Assembly (NCBI GenBank): GCA_011009095.1
Contig: VTPC01003537.1
Coordinates: forward strand, 62,001-126,000
DNA length: 64,000 nucleotides
Source of the DNA: Ignelater luminosus
Lineage: Eukaryota > Arthropoda > Insecta > Coleoptera > Elateridae
Direction: 5' to 3'
A program made the position numbers and the translations under genes. The notes under the pieces are model-generated. The model saw only the letters and a program-made list of their open reading frames with translations. It did no database searches and had not been told where the DNA came from. Positions 45,925-57,489 of this stretch are shown here, piece by piece. Position 1 is the first letter of the stretch. Every line of letters begins with the position of its first letter.

Positions 45925-46929
45925 AGTTAGATATTTCAAGCACGAACGATCAACACAGAACTTAAACTTCTCCGATCAAACACATGAATAGGTATCTCTT
46001 TTACAATAACAAAATTGGTTAAGAGACATTTCAAGTGGTATTACATGTAATACATATAAAGAAGCTTTCAAACAAAGCATTTCAATTTAAGAAGTTTGGA
46101 CCGTATACAATATTGTTATCTTTTCTTTTATGAAAGAATATATGAAAACTTTTTTTCCACCGTTAAAACTAATTTTTCCCACTAACTTTCATGCAGTGAG
46201 TAAAATCTTGAACTACTTAGACTTTTCAAGTTAGTGCTCTTTGGGTCAGTTTGACTTTTGTGAACTGATCAAACTTCTTGCGTAAGATACAATGTTTTGC
46301 TTACTAACAGTTACATTTTCTTTATACTCCTAGGTCGGATTTTTTTAGCATCAATTAGAGATTAGAATTTTCCGAAATTCTACGCCTAAAACAATACTCA
46401 AATGTTCTGCTTTGTAAAGATCTTGTTACGTTCTTTTTAGAGTACTTATTTAAATTCTTTTAAATGTTGAATTTTATATTGTTGTATGGCACATTTCGAA
46501 CGGTTGAAGTAACCACCCGAGAAATTTCTTCAGATTTTGGCAGAATTTATTAATTTGAGCAAATTGTGTTTTATTAATTGAAGATTAGTTATTTTTCGTC
46601 TCGATTCCATTATGGGATTCCTTTACATTATCAGGTACGCGTTCGCTTGTGTCGATTTATTATGATAAGTTTCTCATGCACGTGTTTACCGTGTAGGAAT
46701 GATATTCAATAAATATGTAATTCCATTGCTAATTTCTTTTAATTCTTCTTCCTTCTTTCCACGAGCTCTTCCTCCTCCTCGTAATTATTGCTACCTATTA
46801 ATTCAAAATTTAAACTTGCATAGCCTCTCAATTCTGTTCTTAAAAGAAAGTGATTTTTCATTAAAATATCTTAATTAATAAACTAGCGGAAAAAAATCGG
46901 GGATATTTTAAAAAAAAATGGAGCAATGG
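45925..46929. other. Intergenic stretch
   Basis: No gene or repeat structure recognised. Confidence 0.35.
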
Positions 46930-47700
46930 TAAGGTGTTACTAATGGTTACCAATGGTGTGAATGAAATTATTCGCAGTGAAAATCTCAAAGGAGCCTTTG
47001 CTTACTCGGATGACAGTTTGAGGGTTTAATGAACACAATCACAATGAGAATCTGAATAATACTATAAATCTTTAAAAAACTACATTTCGACAAAACAAAA
47101 TAAGTCTTCTTGGTTATATCACTGAAAATAAAACTGATCCAGATCGGCCTGTAGCTCTAAATACTTAATTTCTTTATCACTTAAAAGAGTTTTAGGAATT
47201 TCTTCGCATTACTCCAAATTTATCTCCAAATTCCTTGACAAAGTAAGGTCAGTTGTTGAAAGTAGATTTTCCTTATTTCAGCAAGCTATTAAGGTTTTTG
47301 AAGAAATCAACAAAGATATCGATTAAGCTACGATTATTACAGTAGACCCCGATGCTCTCTTTACCGTAGCTTCTAGTTTTGCCCTTGCTGCAGCTCTCTC
47401 TCACCTAGGAGAACCCGTAGCTTTCTTTTCCAAAAAGTTGTTCAAAAATTGGAAATGTGCGATTGTTGAGGCCTTAAGCAAATGGCGTCTCACCCAGTTA
47501 CCTACTGTCCACAGATCTGTATCATTTATTTTCTCGAAAACTAATTCAAGCAAACTAAAAAACGAGAAGATTATGAGGAGGAGACTCAAACTATTTTGTT
47601 ACTCTTATGACATTGTCTGCAGTATCGGTCTGTTTGAGTCACATATACAGTTGACTTATCACGCTTGGAACCACTTGAGCAGCTTCCATCCTACTTACAG
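46930..47700 (+). mobile_element. Ty3/gypsy fossil (RT and RNase H region)
   Basis: Scattered frames match the end of RT (SENLKGAFAY and the following box) and the RNase H region (GEPVAFFSKKL, then SVSFIFSKTNSSKLKNEKIM). No LTRs, gag or integrase were found here. It is old and broken many times. Confidence 0.78.
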
Positions 47701-47899
47701 CAAACCAACCGCTCTACTTGCAGCTTCGGTCTTAAAAACGTATTTGTATTGTTTTGTTTCCCGTCTATGTATGATTTGCCTTATAATTATTGACTAAATC
47801 ACAAAGATACGTTAAGAGATGTGATAATAAATTCTATAATAATTCTATACTTTGTGATAATACAACTGTTTTCTTTTTTCAATAAGACAAAGAAATTAC

Positions 47900-48240
47900 T
47901 ATTCCAAATGACTCATGCCAACACCAACATCTTAAAACTCTGTCCAATACTAAAGACTACACTGCACATGATATTATGAAATCAGGAATTTACAAATTAA
48001 ACTGTTTATCTTGCAACATTTGCTCAAACTTTTGGAAATTAAATACAAAGAACAAATGCGATGTTACAAACACAAATGCCCAGAAAAATCAAATTATGCC
48101 AAACACGTAATAGAACCCAATCAAAGCAACCACTTTTATATCTTTGCAATATTAAACACAAACTAGATGTTTAGAAACGTTAGAAATTACAAGCACAAAC
48201 ACAAAGTACCTCTAATGAATGTGCAGATTGATCTAATAAA
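47900..48240 (+). pseudogene. Penelope-like element tail (GIY-YIG endonuclease)
   Basis: SGIYKLNCLSC matches the first GIY block; the YIG part is lost to frame change. Then KYKEQMRCYKHKCPEKSNYA and KHVIEPNQSNHF match the R-x(3)H / FA.H motif region, and LETLEI-like residues follow. The reverse transcriptase part is absent. Decayed. Confidence 0.7.
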
Positions 48241-50229
48241 ATCGCCATTACTGCGTTGAAGTTACCGATTTTACAAGCCAATGTTAAGGTACTAAATATT
48301 GAGTACCAATGTTTATAATAATAAATAAAAGGATAAAATAACTAGCATTATTTATTAACACGTTATAAACATGTTAACAAAAATAAACAGGCAATGACAA
48401 CTGTCGAGGAACCGTAAAGAAACTGAACTGATGATGAATTGATGAACTGATGAACTGAGAGCCTGTAGAACAATGACAAGCTTTTTATATTACTAGTGCA
48501 TGCAAAAAGTGAGTTCTGTAGTCTACGTAGAAAAATATAATAATGATATTTTAAAAATTTTTAGCAGAGATTTTGTGGTTACACAAAAACAAAATTCTTT
48601 ACCTTTACAATATTTGTTCTAAGAAATAATGCAGGTAGTTTATCTCGATCACTTTTGCGATTTATCTTAATTGACTGAATTTCTTGTTTGATATAAATTT
48701 GGATACGACGAACATGATTGAGCAACGCAATCCAACTTTGGCACAGTCTAGTCGTTTTCCGCAACCAATCTTGCGATTTCAGAATGGAAATCCAAGCTGG
48801 TGTGTTAATGGCGTGAAAGGTGACGAAATGTATTTTCCGCAGCAGCAGATGTTGATAGTAGTCTTAATAAAATCACTGTGAAATGGAACTCTAGCCTGAA
48901 CAGAATTCTAAATTACAAACTTCCTGGGCGATACTTCTCAAGCCAACTTTGTGAAACAAAATAGAACACATGAATGAACAAACTTATGCCCTACATACCA
49001 TGGAACGTGCGTTGCTTACATATTCTCTTGTATTCTGCTTTACCTTTTTTTATTTCTTCTAATAATCTTAACAAAAAGGGTACCCAATGTTTCCAGATCA
49101 GATCATTTTCCCCGTCTGTCGGTGAAATTTACTAAATCCGGTTAATAAGTTGTATTGTAAACGGTAGTTCGGACATCCTCACAAATAATTGTTGCTGCTG
49201 CTTCCATGATTCTCATACGCTCAATTTTTTCAAGTCATGGTGACTTTTCACAGTTTGAGTACTTTGCCGTAAAATCCTAAGCCCTGCCGTGATTTTATCT
49301 AAACTGCCATCAACATCTACTGCTTTACAATAACATTCCTACTGAATATTTCACCAAATTCATTCATGACAAGTAGAAAATATGCCGCCTACGTAAAAAG
49401 ATCAGTAACATCTTATTACCTGTGGATACCACCAAGGTTCCGGTTTCTATTTTTGAACTTGTACTCTACAATTGCGAAATGGGTTATGGTAAATGCCATA
49501 GACAATGAAATTGTATTTCAATAACCAAAGAAAACTTATTCGGAGATTGCCCCTACCAATAAATAAAACCAGGCGAGGATTTACTGATACAAGTCCACAC
49601 AGTGTAGAAATAAGCTCAATTTACAAAAAGCGCGTTTAGATTATCTCCTGTTAACTCCGCCACAGGTCTAAGGACTCTCTTGATCAGGTTAGATCCCCTA
49701 GACACAAGTACAAGAAGATTTCTTCCGACGCGACAAAATAAAGATAAATTGTTGTCCTTTTGAGAGAGTAAATATTCGTTTGTATCATATTATTTTCTCT
49801 TCACATTGCGAAATTGCTTTGCTTTCCAATTATCATACCCAAAAGTCTTGAACGTTTACAGGATCTCCTCTACCTATTTTGGCTTCTTCCTTGCATATAA
49901 TCCATCTTCCCCAACAGAGTAAAAGAATTATTTTATACAAGATTCTTAGTCTAAATCGTTTTCATCTAAACTCACTGTCCAATATTTAGACGAAAGCGCA
50001 AAATCTCGAAAGATTACAAGATTTCACGCCAAGCTCAGTTAATCTGTACCTTTTTATCGATTTCTTATAGTAGTAGTAACGTCTTTCCTTTCCGAAAGTA
50101 GAATCTCGGTCAAAGAGATTTAAAGGCGAATCTTAGTTTTGGGTAAACGAACAGTTGAAGCTTGAACAGCTATCGTAGCTAGATAGTTTTTAAATGGTTA
50201 GCCAATACAAACAGAAAGTAACAAACAAC
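48241..50229. other. Large stretch without a recognised gene
   Basis: Short frames such as 48684-48881 have no motif. Around 48425-48455 is a small run of gatgaactgatgaactga repeats. No tRNA-like folding or terminal repeat was seen. Confidence 0.35.
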
Positions 50230-50329
50230 AAAACTGATTTAAGATTTTATTTACATAAGAATCAATACCTACTATAAAGTTTAAAAGAACCAAAACAAAA
50301 CCAGAAAAGGCATTCTTGTCTGAAAATAC

Positions 50330-50994
50330 TCAAATATACAGTGGGTGTATTCTTGATAAATTTAACCGTTTTCGACAAGTTGGGCAATATTTTAGGCGCT
50401 TTACAACAGATGTTATACATGCGGTGCAAAATACATGACCACATACGGTTGAGCTAAGTTTCTTGCCATTGAGATTCTTCAAACAAATTGCACATATTGC
50501 TTCTTGATTGCAATTAGTAGGGTTTGTGTTTACACTTGATGGTTGATCGGATCTGTCCGTTTCATTTGGGCCGACATTTTTCAACATAATATCCTTATTT
50601 TGAAGTTTGCATGGGAAAGATTTCCACTCTACAATGACCTTTAAAAAGTAAACATTTAAGAAAATTTGTTGACACAAACAAATGTTATAATTACACAGTC
50701 AGAATCTTCACTATCATTTTCGTGTTGAGAAATCTTTGAGTCTCGCTTAACCAAGATTTCTGGTTTTTGTTTATTATGCCCTGTTTGTTTTCTAGAATTT
50801 CTATAACTTCCATCTTTTAAAGCGTTTCTTTGAATAGATTTTCTTTTAGGACAATTATGGCTTGTTGTACTTTTACTTGAGGTAATTGAAAGCTGAAAGA
50901 CTGTACTGTTTTAACTGTAAAATAACCTTATGTGACTTACCTTTGAGTATCTACGTTTTCTGTTTATTTTGGTTTTACTGTTATTAGAATCCAT
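50330..50994 (-). CDS. RNF4-like RING E3 ligase (SUMO-targeted), copy A
   Basis: Exons on the minus strand (50994-50941, 50892-50695, 50638-50330) joined across 48- and 56-nt introns, both phase 0, give 186 residues. The start is MDSNNSKTKINRKRRYSK, a basic stretch. The middle is polar and ends in the acidic run NDSEDSDC followed by VIVEWKSF, a good SUMO-interacting motif (hydrophobic V-I-V next to acids) that straddles the second intron. The C-terminal RING reads CAICLKNL, CGHVFCTAC and YCPTCRK (C3HC4), and the protein ends RIHPLYI, like the HPIYI end of RNF4. Such enzymes ubiquitylate poly-SUMOylated nuclear proteins. Size and layout match RNF4 (190 residues in vertebrates). Splice sites are inferred by eye. 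Confidence 0.9.
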
Positions 50995-51369
50995 TTTGAG
51001 AAATGGAATTGTTTATGTTAAGAAGATCAGACATATACAGAAATTTAATAATTGATGATTAAAAAGTGTCAGACTGACATGAAATGCAACTGTTTTTGTA
51101 CAGAATAAAACGAGATTGGTTGTCTACTGAGATCACTTTTGAAATCTACCAACAGCACCATTTTAAAAATTCTAAGTAAGCTGCTGACATCACTAGGTCA
51201 ATAAAATGAAATTCGGATGGGATTCGGATATTACAATATTATTCGGGAATCTTTTGTACGGTTTGATGTCTAGAACAATGTAACCACTCCAGATTTGTAT
51301 TGTATTCAATTATAAATTTTTTGTTTTAGCTACCAAAGAAATTGTGATATTGCAAAGCATATCAGCAAA
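50995..51369. promoter_or_regulatory. 5' flank of RNF4-like copy A
   Basis: AT-rich upstream sequence of the minus-strand gene. No core promoter element assigned. Confidence 0.35.
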
Positions 51370-51475
51370 GTAGAACAATTTAACTGGTAGACTAAGAGCA
51401 CTCAATAAAAAAATAAATGATAACATGTTAATGTCCAAAATACTTGCAACGTTACCGGAAGAGTATAAATACTTC
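51370..51475 (+). mobile_element. Small Ty1/copia gag fossil
   Basis: About 35 codons resemble the UBN2-type gag (DNMLMSKILATLPEEYKY). No other part of the element was seen. Broken and old. Confidence 0.6.
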
Positions 51476-51479
51476 TGCG

Positions 51480-51735
51480 TGAACAGTCTGCGAACTTACC
51501 ATTCGTAGGTATCCCGCCGTTCAGAGTATTACCGCCCTCCAAAAAATTCTTCGTGAAGCTATAGCCAAAGAAGTAGCTGGTGAAACTCTCCCTCGACCTA
51601 CTCACCCCTATACATTTGATGAAGAAGTCATCGCCATAACTTCCGGTTTTGAAACCTCTTGTGAAGAGATCCGCAACTTAAGTATCGCTACCTCTTCGTC
51701 AGCACTCGAATCCCGTCTCGCACATTTTAGTAATA
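51480..51735 (+). other. Open segment of balanced composition, unrecognised
   Basis: One frame reads VQSITALQKILREAIAKEVA through PTHPYTFDEEVIAITSGFET to SSSALESRLAHFSN without a stop. It has a plausible amphipathic pattern, but no family match and no start codon. It may be an exon or a transposon piece. Confidence 0.35.
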
Positions 51736-51747
51736 CAGTACATAAAA

Positions 51748-52515
51748 ATGGGTGGCCCAAAGCTATTAGAATGTCTAGAAAGGCTCTTTAATGACTATCT
51801 TATTATGTTATTATTCTCTACAAAAAAAGATACGACGGTACGACAAATAATAGGAAAATATCAGGAATATAATCAGAAGGTCTTTTTAGTTTTTATAGAC
51901 TTCGAAAAAGCGTTTGATGCAGTTGAAGAGTGGGCTTTCCTAAATGCTCTTAGAACAACACCAAAATCAAAGTTGTAGAGAAATATGTATACCTTGGACA
52001 AAGAGAATATCCTTTGATAAAATAGTCATGTTGGCGGAGATAAACAGAAGAATACTGCTTGACTGTATTTAAATCCAAATTCCCACAACATCTAAAAACG
52101 CAAGTATTCAGCCAGTGTACCTTACCAACTCTGATATACAGTACAGAGACGCAAAGTTTAAACGAGAGAACAGTGGAATATCTAAGGATCACACAAACGA
52201 AAATGGAGAGAAGCATGTTTAGAATACGGCTGCAAGACAAAAAGACCAACGAATGAATCCGTCAGAAAACAAGAGTGAGAGACATAGCAGAACAATAAAT
52301 AGCCAAGTCTAAATGAAAATAGGTAGGTCACTTTATAAGAACTGAAGACAACAGATGCACTAGGAAAGTAACCAAATGGCGGCCTAGAACAACAAAAAAA
52401 CCCAGGAAGACCAACAACGAGATGGAAAGATGATATCCAGAAGATAGCAGGAACTCAATGGATGAGTCAGATCAATGATGAGAATCAATTATAGCGGCGT
52501 ATATCCATAGATGGA
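51748..52515 (+). pseudogene. non-LTR retrotransposon RT, 3' half relic
   Basis: FLVFIDFEKAFDAV (RT palm with catalytic Asp) is followed directly, after a deletion of most of the palm, by VEKYVYLGQ, then LKTQVFSQCTLPTLIYSTET, a connection region, and the tail RTTKKPRKTNNEMERWYPED with AYIHRWS. This is the same kind of LINE tail as at 5.4 kb. Multiple frame changes. Confidence 0.8.
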
Positions 52516-52524
52516 GTAAAAAAC

Positions 52525-52557
52525 GCTGACGACGATGATGATGATGATGATGACGAC
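52525..52557. repeat. (GAT)n microsatellite at the LINE 3' end
   Basis: gacgatgatgatgatgatga follows the LINE tail directly. Simple-repeat 3' tails of this kind are typical of this LINE type, so this marks the element's true 3' end. Confidence 0.75.
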
Positions 52558-53330
52558 CTTGAAATCGCGCTGTACGTTTGGAAAGATTTCCACTTGTACA
52601 GTCATCACACTCTGCATTAATTGCTGAAACTGTTCATTCAAGATTGTAATTACACTTTGACCATCTGTCATAGTGGAGAAGTCACCCTATGTAGTTTTAG
52701 GTTTCTACGGATGGCTGGTCGTGACTGCAGACTCAGTAGCATGTATTTTCTTTCTTCGTCGTCCGTCGTTGCCATTGTATTGGATAACAAATAACATACA
52801 AACAAATACTTGCAGATAATCAAGGGCTTTATATATCTTTGTAGTGCTTATGCCCCTTCTCTCTTGGTTCCAGAAACACCGAGGTGCTGTTAATTCAATC
52901 CAAAAACTAGATATAATAAACTTGATAAGAAATCAGAGTTCACACGAGGAGAAGTAAACAGTAAATACACAAAAAATTGTTCATACTACAGGTTGGCGCA
53001 AGAAATGGTAAAACACCCTGAATAACAGTGCGCTATTCACTGAAACACAAGACTTTCCTGATTCTGCAGTGAAATGAAATCACCTTGTCTACATTCTTCT
53101 GATAAATAAGTCCTGATCGTCGCCAAAAATATTATCGATGATAAGCAGTTTAAGCAAGAATAAATTGATAACGGACATGTTTGTAGAAAGCCAGCTGTTT
53201 GGTTTAAATAAAAAACAAATAGAAAGTAACAAACGTAGTCTAGAAGTTTATTTACATAAAAACTCATACAACTCATACCTATTAAGGATGAAAAATATTT
53301 GAATAAAAACTAATCCTTGTCTTAAAACGC
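52558..53330. other. Spacer between the RNF4-like genes
   Basis: No gene seen. The last part is the 3' untranslated region of copy B. It contains sequence around 53215-53275 similar to the 3' region of copy A (agaaagtaacaaac, then ttatttacataa), so the duplication extended past the stop codon. Confidence 0.45.
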
Positions 53331-54128
53331 TCAAATATACAGTGGATGTATTTTTGATAAATTTAACGGTTTTCGACATATTGGACAATACTGTAAGAGC
53401 TTTACAACGTCTGTTATGCATGCCGTACAAAACACATGACCACATATGGTTGAACTGATTTTCTTTCCATTGAGACTCTTTAGGCAAATCGTACAGGTTG
53501 CATCTTGATTGGGATTAGTTAGTTTAGTTTTAGAATTCTATAAAAGAAAATTAAGAAAACTTATTGTTAATATTTGGAAAAGTCTTGGATTTATGTTTAC
53601 ACTCAATGGTTGATCTGATCTGCCCGTTTCATTTGGATTAACATTTTTTAACAAAGGTGGATCAGTTATAATAGGATGGAGTGCGCATGGGAAAGATTTC
53701 CATTCAACAATGCACTTTAACAGGTAGAGATTTAAAGAATTATGTTGATATTATAATTGCTATACTCACACAATCAGAATCTTCATCGTTATTGTCATGT
53801 TGAGAGGTATTAGAGTTTGTTGGTGTTGGGCACACTTTCCTACTTGGCTTTCTTTTAATGCCTTTTCTTCTTCTTTTTGGAGCAGAAGAAGCGTCTTCAC
53901 CCTCAACAGATATTGCTCGATTTTCATATAAAAGACTATCCAGTAACCCTCTTTCTAGTTGCGGTCCTCTAGGGTTTATAAAAGTTAAATCAGCCGAACT
54001 TGTTCTGCATTCTGTATCTTTTCTTGAAGCAATTGAATGCTGAAAGTCTCTCTATTTTAAATGTAAATTAGCTTTGCACAACTTACTTCTGAGAATTTAC
54101 GTTTTCTGTTCATTTTGTAAGAATCCAT
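53331..54128 (-). CDS. RNF4-like RING E3 ligase (SUMO-targeted), copy B
   Basis: Exons on the minus strand (54128-54087, 54039-53770, 53714-53601, 53537-53331) joined over introns of 47, 55 and 63 nt give 210 residues. The start is MDSYKMNRKRKFSE. The second exon carries SADLTFINPRG (possible SUMO-interacting motif), a basic cluster KRRRKGIKRKPSRK (likely nuclear localisation), and acidic DNNDEDSDC followed across the intron by CIVEWKSF, matching copy A. The RING reads CTICLKSL, CGHVFCTAC and YCPICRK, and the protein ends KIHPLYI. All eight zinc ligands are present. Unlike copy A it has a third intron, in the segment between QPLS and NSKTK. It is transcribed away from the finger gene at 54717. 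Confidence 0.88.
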
Positions 54129-54716
54129 TTTTAGAAATAAAACACATCTATGTAAACGAAAAGGTCAACATGCACAGAAATTTAATAAATATTGACGAAA
54201 GTGCCAAACTGACAACAAATGCAACTGTTTTTGTACAGTTATGAAGCTTGAGAACTAAATACTGACTACATAAACGTATATTGACGTATTCTAGAATTTA
54301 TAAAAATAATTTAAAAATATAAAAAGTATTATCAATAATGCTTTTTCCTTGTAAAAGGAATTTAAAAGAATTAATGAGTAGTTGAATTGGGAATTTATTA
54401 TAGGAACTCTACTTTAAGAATCTGAAAGGGCTCTAGAGAACACTTCATTAAACGCCCTAGATACTTTCATTATTATCGCTTTTCATGTGGCTGCACTGTT
54501 TGTCAATGACCGGTGTATGTTCTGTGAATGATCGGCCTTCGATCATGATCGTTCCATCAAGTCAGCTGTGTACGAGCTTAGTTGTTTTGTGGCTGCTGCT
54601 AAACTACAGCTGTACGTTGTAGAAAATTGATAACTTTGTTAAGTGTTTGACGCGATTTATAGATTTATAATGAAATAATTATTATCGTTATTGTTAAACA
54701 AGAAACTAAACTATCA
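54129..54716. promoter_or_regulatory. Divergent promoter region, RNF4-like B and 18-finger gene
   Basis: A 588-bp interval separates two start codons pointing away from each other. GC rises in 54480-54620, where cagctgtgta and acagctgtac give E-box-like CAGCTG sites. It is a candidate shared promoter; no start site can be placed. Confidence 0.5.
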
Positions 54717-56529
54717 ATGGAGTCCGAACCGCCTGCTGAAGTGCAAGCAGAAGACCATAAAAATAGCATAACCCCATATTTCCCTTTTGCAAACGTCGAG
54801 CTGGTTTTTCCCTCAGACGGTAACCATTCATTTACACGCTGCTTTTTAATAAACAAAACTACCTTTTACAGATATTGCCAAAGATGTCTCTCAAAATGCA
54901 GATACTAAAGTTAAAATTAAAATAGAAGATGTTGCAGATTTAACACAAGATGGGCACGAAAAACAAAACTCTCTTGAATGCTTCATATGCAAGAGGAAAT
55001 TTAAAACGAAACAACGTGTACAGTCACACATATTATTTATTCACACCAACAAGAAACCATTCCATTGTGAAGTATGTGACTATAAATGCAAAGAAAAAGG
55101 AACTTTACAAAGACATATGCGTATTCACAGTGGAGAGAAGCCTTTTGAGTGTAAAATATGCGGTTATAAATGTACACAGAAAGTTCATTTACAGAAGCAT
55201 GTTCGCATTCATAGTGGAGAGAAACCTTTTGAATGTAGTGTTTGCAGTCATAGGTTCACAAGTAAAAGTCATTTAAAAAGACATGTTCTAGTTCATAGTG
55301 GTGAGAAACCGTACAAGTGTACTGTATGCAGCTATGAATGTAGACAAAGAGAAAGCCTCCAAAGCCATATGATGCGTATTCATAGTGGAGAGAATTTCTT
55401 TCAGTGCAGTGTGTGTAGTTATCATTGTAAAACTAAACGTAGTTTACAATTGCATACACAATTTCATAGTGGATTAAATCTTTTTGAGTGTAGTGTATGT
55501 AGTTACAGATCGCCAACAAAAAGCAATTTAGAAATACACATGCGCATTCATAGTGGAGAGAAACCTTTTGAATGTACTATGTGTAGTTATAAAAGTACAA
55601 CAAAAAATAGTTTACAGTTACATATGCGGACTCATACAGGAGAGAAACCTTTTGAATGTACTATATGCAGTTATAAATGTATAACAAAAGGTAGTTTACG
55701 GTTACACATGTGTATACATAGTGGAGAGAAACCTTTTGCGTGTGACATATGTGGTTACAAATGCACACTGAAAAGTTATTTACGAAAACATAATATGCGC
55801 GTTCATAGCGGCATGAAACCCTTTGAATGTAGCGTATGCAGTTATAGATTTGCAACAAAAGGTAATTTGCAAGCGCATGTGCACGTTCATACTGGGGAAA
55901 AACCATTTGAATGTAAAATATGCGGCCATAAATTTGCCCAGAAGAGTTATTTTGAAACACATTTGCGAATTCACAGTGGTGAAAAGCGGTTTGAATGCGA
56001 AATATGCGGTTATAAGAGCATAAGGAAGGACAATTTAAAAACGCACATGCGTGTTCATACTGGAGAGAAATGTTTTGAGTGTAAGCTGTGTGGGTATAAA
56101 TGTATACGAAAGAGTGATTTAGAAAAGCATAGTGTAGGTGTACATAGTGGCAAGAAACCTTTTGAATGTAAATTATGCAATCATAGGTTCACACAGAAGT
56201 GCTATTTGCAAAGACATATGCGTATTCACACTGGTGAGAAACCGTTTGGATGTAAAATATGTAATTATAGATGCACTTTGAAAAGCCATTTGCAAGCGCA
56301 CATGCGTGTTCATAGTGGAGAAAAGCCTTTTGAATGTACTGTATGCAATTTAAGATTTACAGCAAAGAGCAGTTTACAGGCACATATGCTTCTTCATAGT
56401 GGTGAGAAGCCGTTTGAGTGTACAATATGTAGTTATAGATGTAGAACGAAAAGCAATTTACAGAAACATATGCATGTTCATGGTGATGTAAAACCTCTTA
56501 AATGTAAACTAGAATATTGTAATGAGTAG
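54717..56529 (+). CDS. C2H2 zinc-finger protein, 18 fingers
   Basis: Exons 54717-54819 and 54872-56529 joined over a 52-nt phase-1 intron give 586 residues. The acidic N-terminal tail (residues 1-68) starts MESEPPAEVQAEDHKNSITP and includes KVKIKIEDVADLTQ, where IKIE fits a SUMO-acceptor motif and VADLT resembles a SUMO-interacting motif. Eighteen C2H2 fingers follow from residue 69 to about 573, mostly with HSGEKPFEC linkers. Fingers 1, 5, 10 and 14 have one extra residue between the His pair. A half finger, LKCKLEYCNE, closes the protein. It has the same gene plan as the genes at 11356 and 16479 but a different linker residue (FEC rather than FQC), so it is an older duplicate. Predicted nuclear DNA-binding factor. 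Confidence 0.92.
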
Positions 56530-57489
56530 AAGGAATATTTTTAAATTTATAGCTGTAATGTTCGTATGCTTAAGCATTTAGTTAAGAATTTATAGAAACA
56601 TAATGTATGAATAGAGAAATATAATCTTCCTTCAAAAATTTGAAGATTATGCAAGCAGTCTTTATATTTGTGAATAAATTGGCGAATTATTTCTGATTAT
56701 TTTTCTTTATCAAAATTGTCAGATGACTAGGTAGGAGGTGGGGGTGAGGTGCATTTGGAAGTGAAAAGATTGTAACAGAATATGTTTTCTAGGACTGTAA
56801 ATTTTCAAATTCATGTAATCGTGCAAAATTGGGATGTATGGTAATACTTCTCCAATAAATGTTAACTTTTAGAATTTATAGGAACATTTAAGAAGTAAAG
56901 TTAGTTTGGGTCACAAGCTTTGAGTCAGTTTATGTTCACCTACACAGCAATATATTATAATGTTACATTTTAACGTTTAGTTGTAAGAAAGTAGATCGTT
57001 ATTTATTATAATTATTATATATCTCCATTTTAAGTTAATAAATATTTTCTTAGAAGAGAGCAACAATTAAATTTAATTAAGCAATAACATTATCATATGC
57101 ACTTACATTAGTGACTATTTTCTTAATAGTAAGATTCCAAAAACTTAATGAAAGACACTCTTTGAATAAAAGATAGATAATCGCTGATTTGATTGCAGAG
57201 ATGGTATAAGTCTTAGAAAAAGAATGATAGAATTTTGTAAACAGCATTTGCTAGAGAATAAAAGTGGTCTTGTTTTTATGCTAACATAGAGGATTTGAAA
57301 GATCATTCAATTTAGAGTTTTTTGTCATGTGGAAAAATTTTGAAAAGTCAAAGGTTTCCAAGATGTTCTAAATTGAATGTCAGTACTGTCCAAAAACCAA
57401 AGTCTAGCAATCATTCTTTATCTGCTTTTATGTAAAACTACAGATACAGAAATTTGTCAGAGATCATTTCCTGGTCTTAGGTGATAAAC
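56530..57489. other. 3' flank of the 18-finger gene
   Basis: AATAAA near 56672 is a likely polyadenylation signal. The rest is AT-rich with no further gene. Confidence 0.4.

Noticed and set aside
48684-48881. Small protein-coding gene
   Set aside because: No motif, no neighbours in support, and both strands are comparably open.
55661-55974. Antisense frames across the 18-finger gene
   Set aside because: Same shadow effect of a repetitive coding array.
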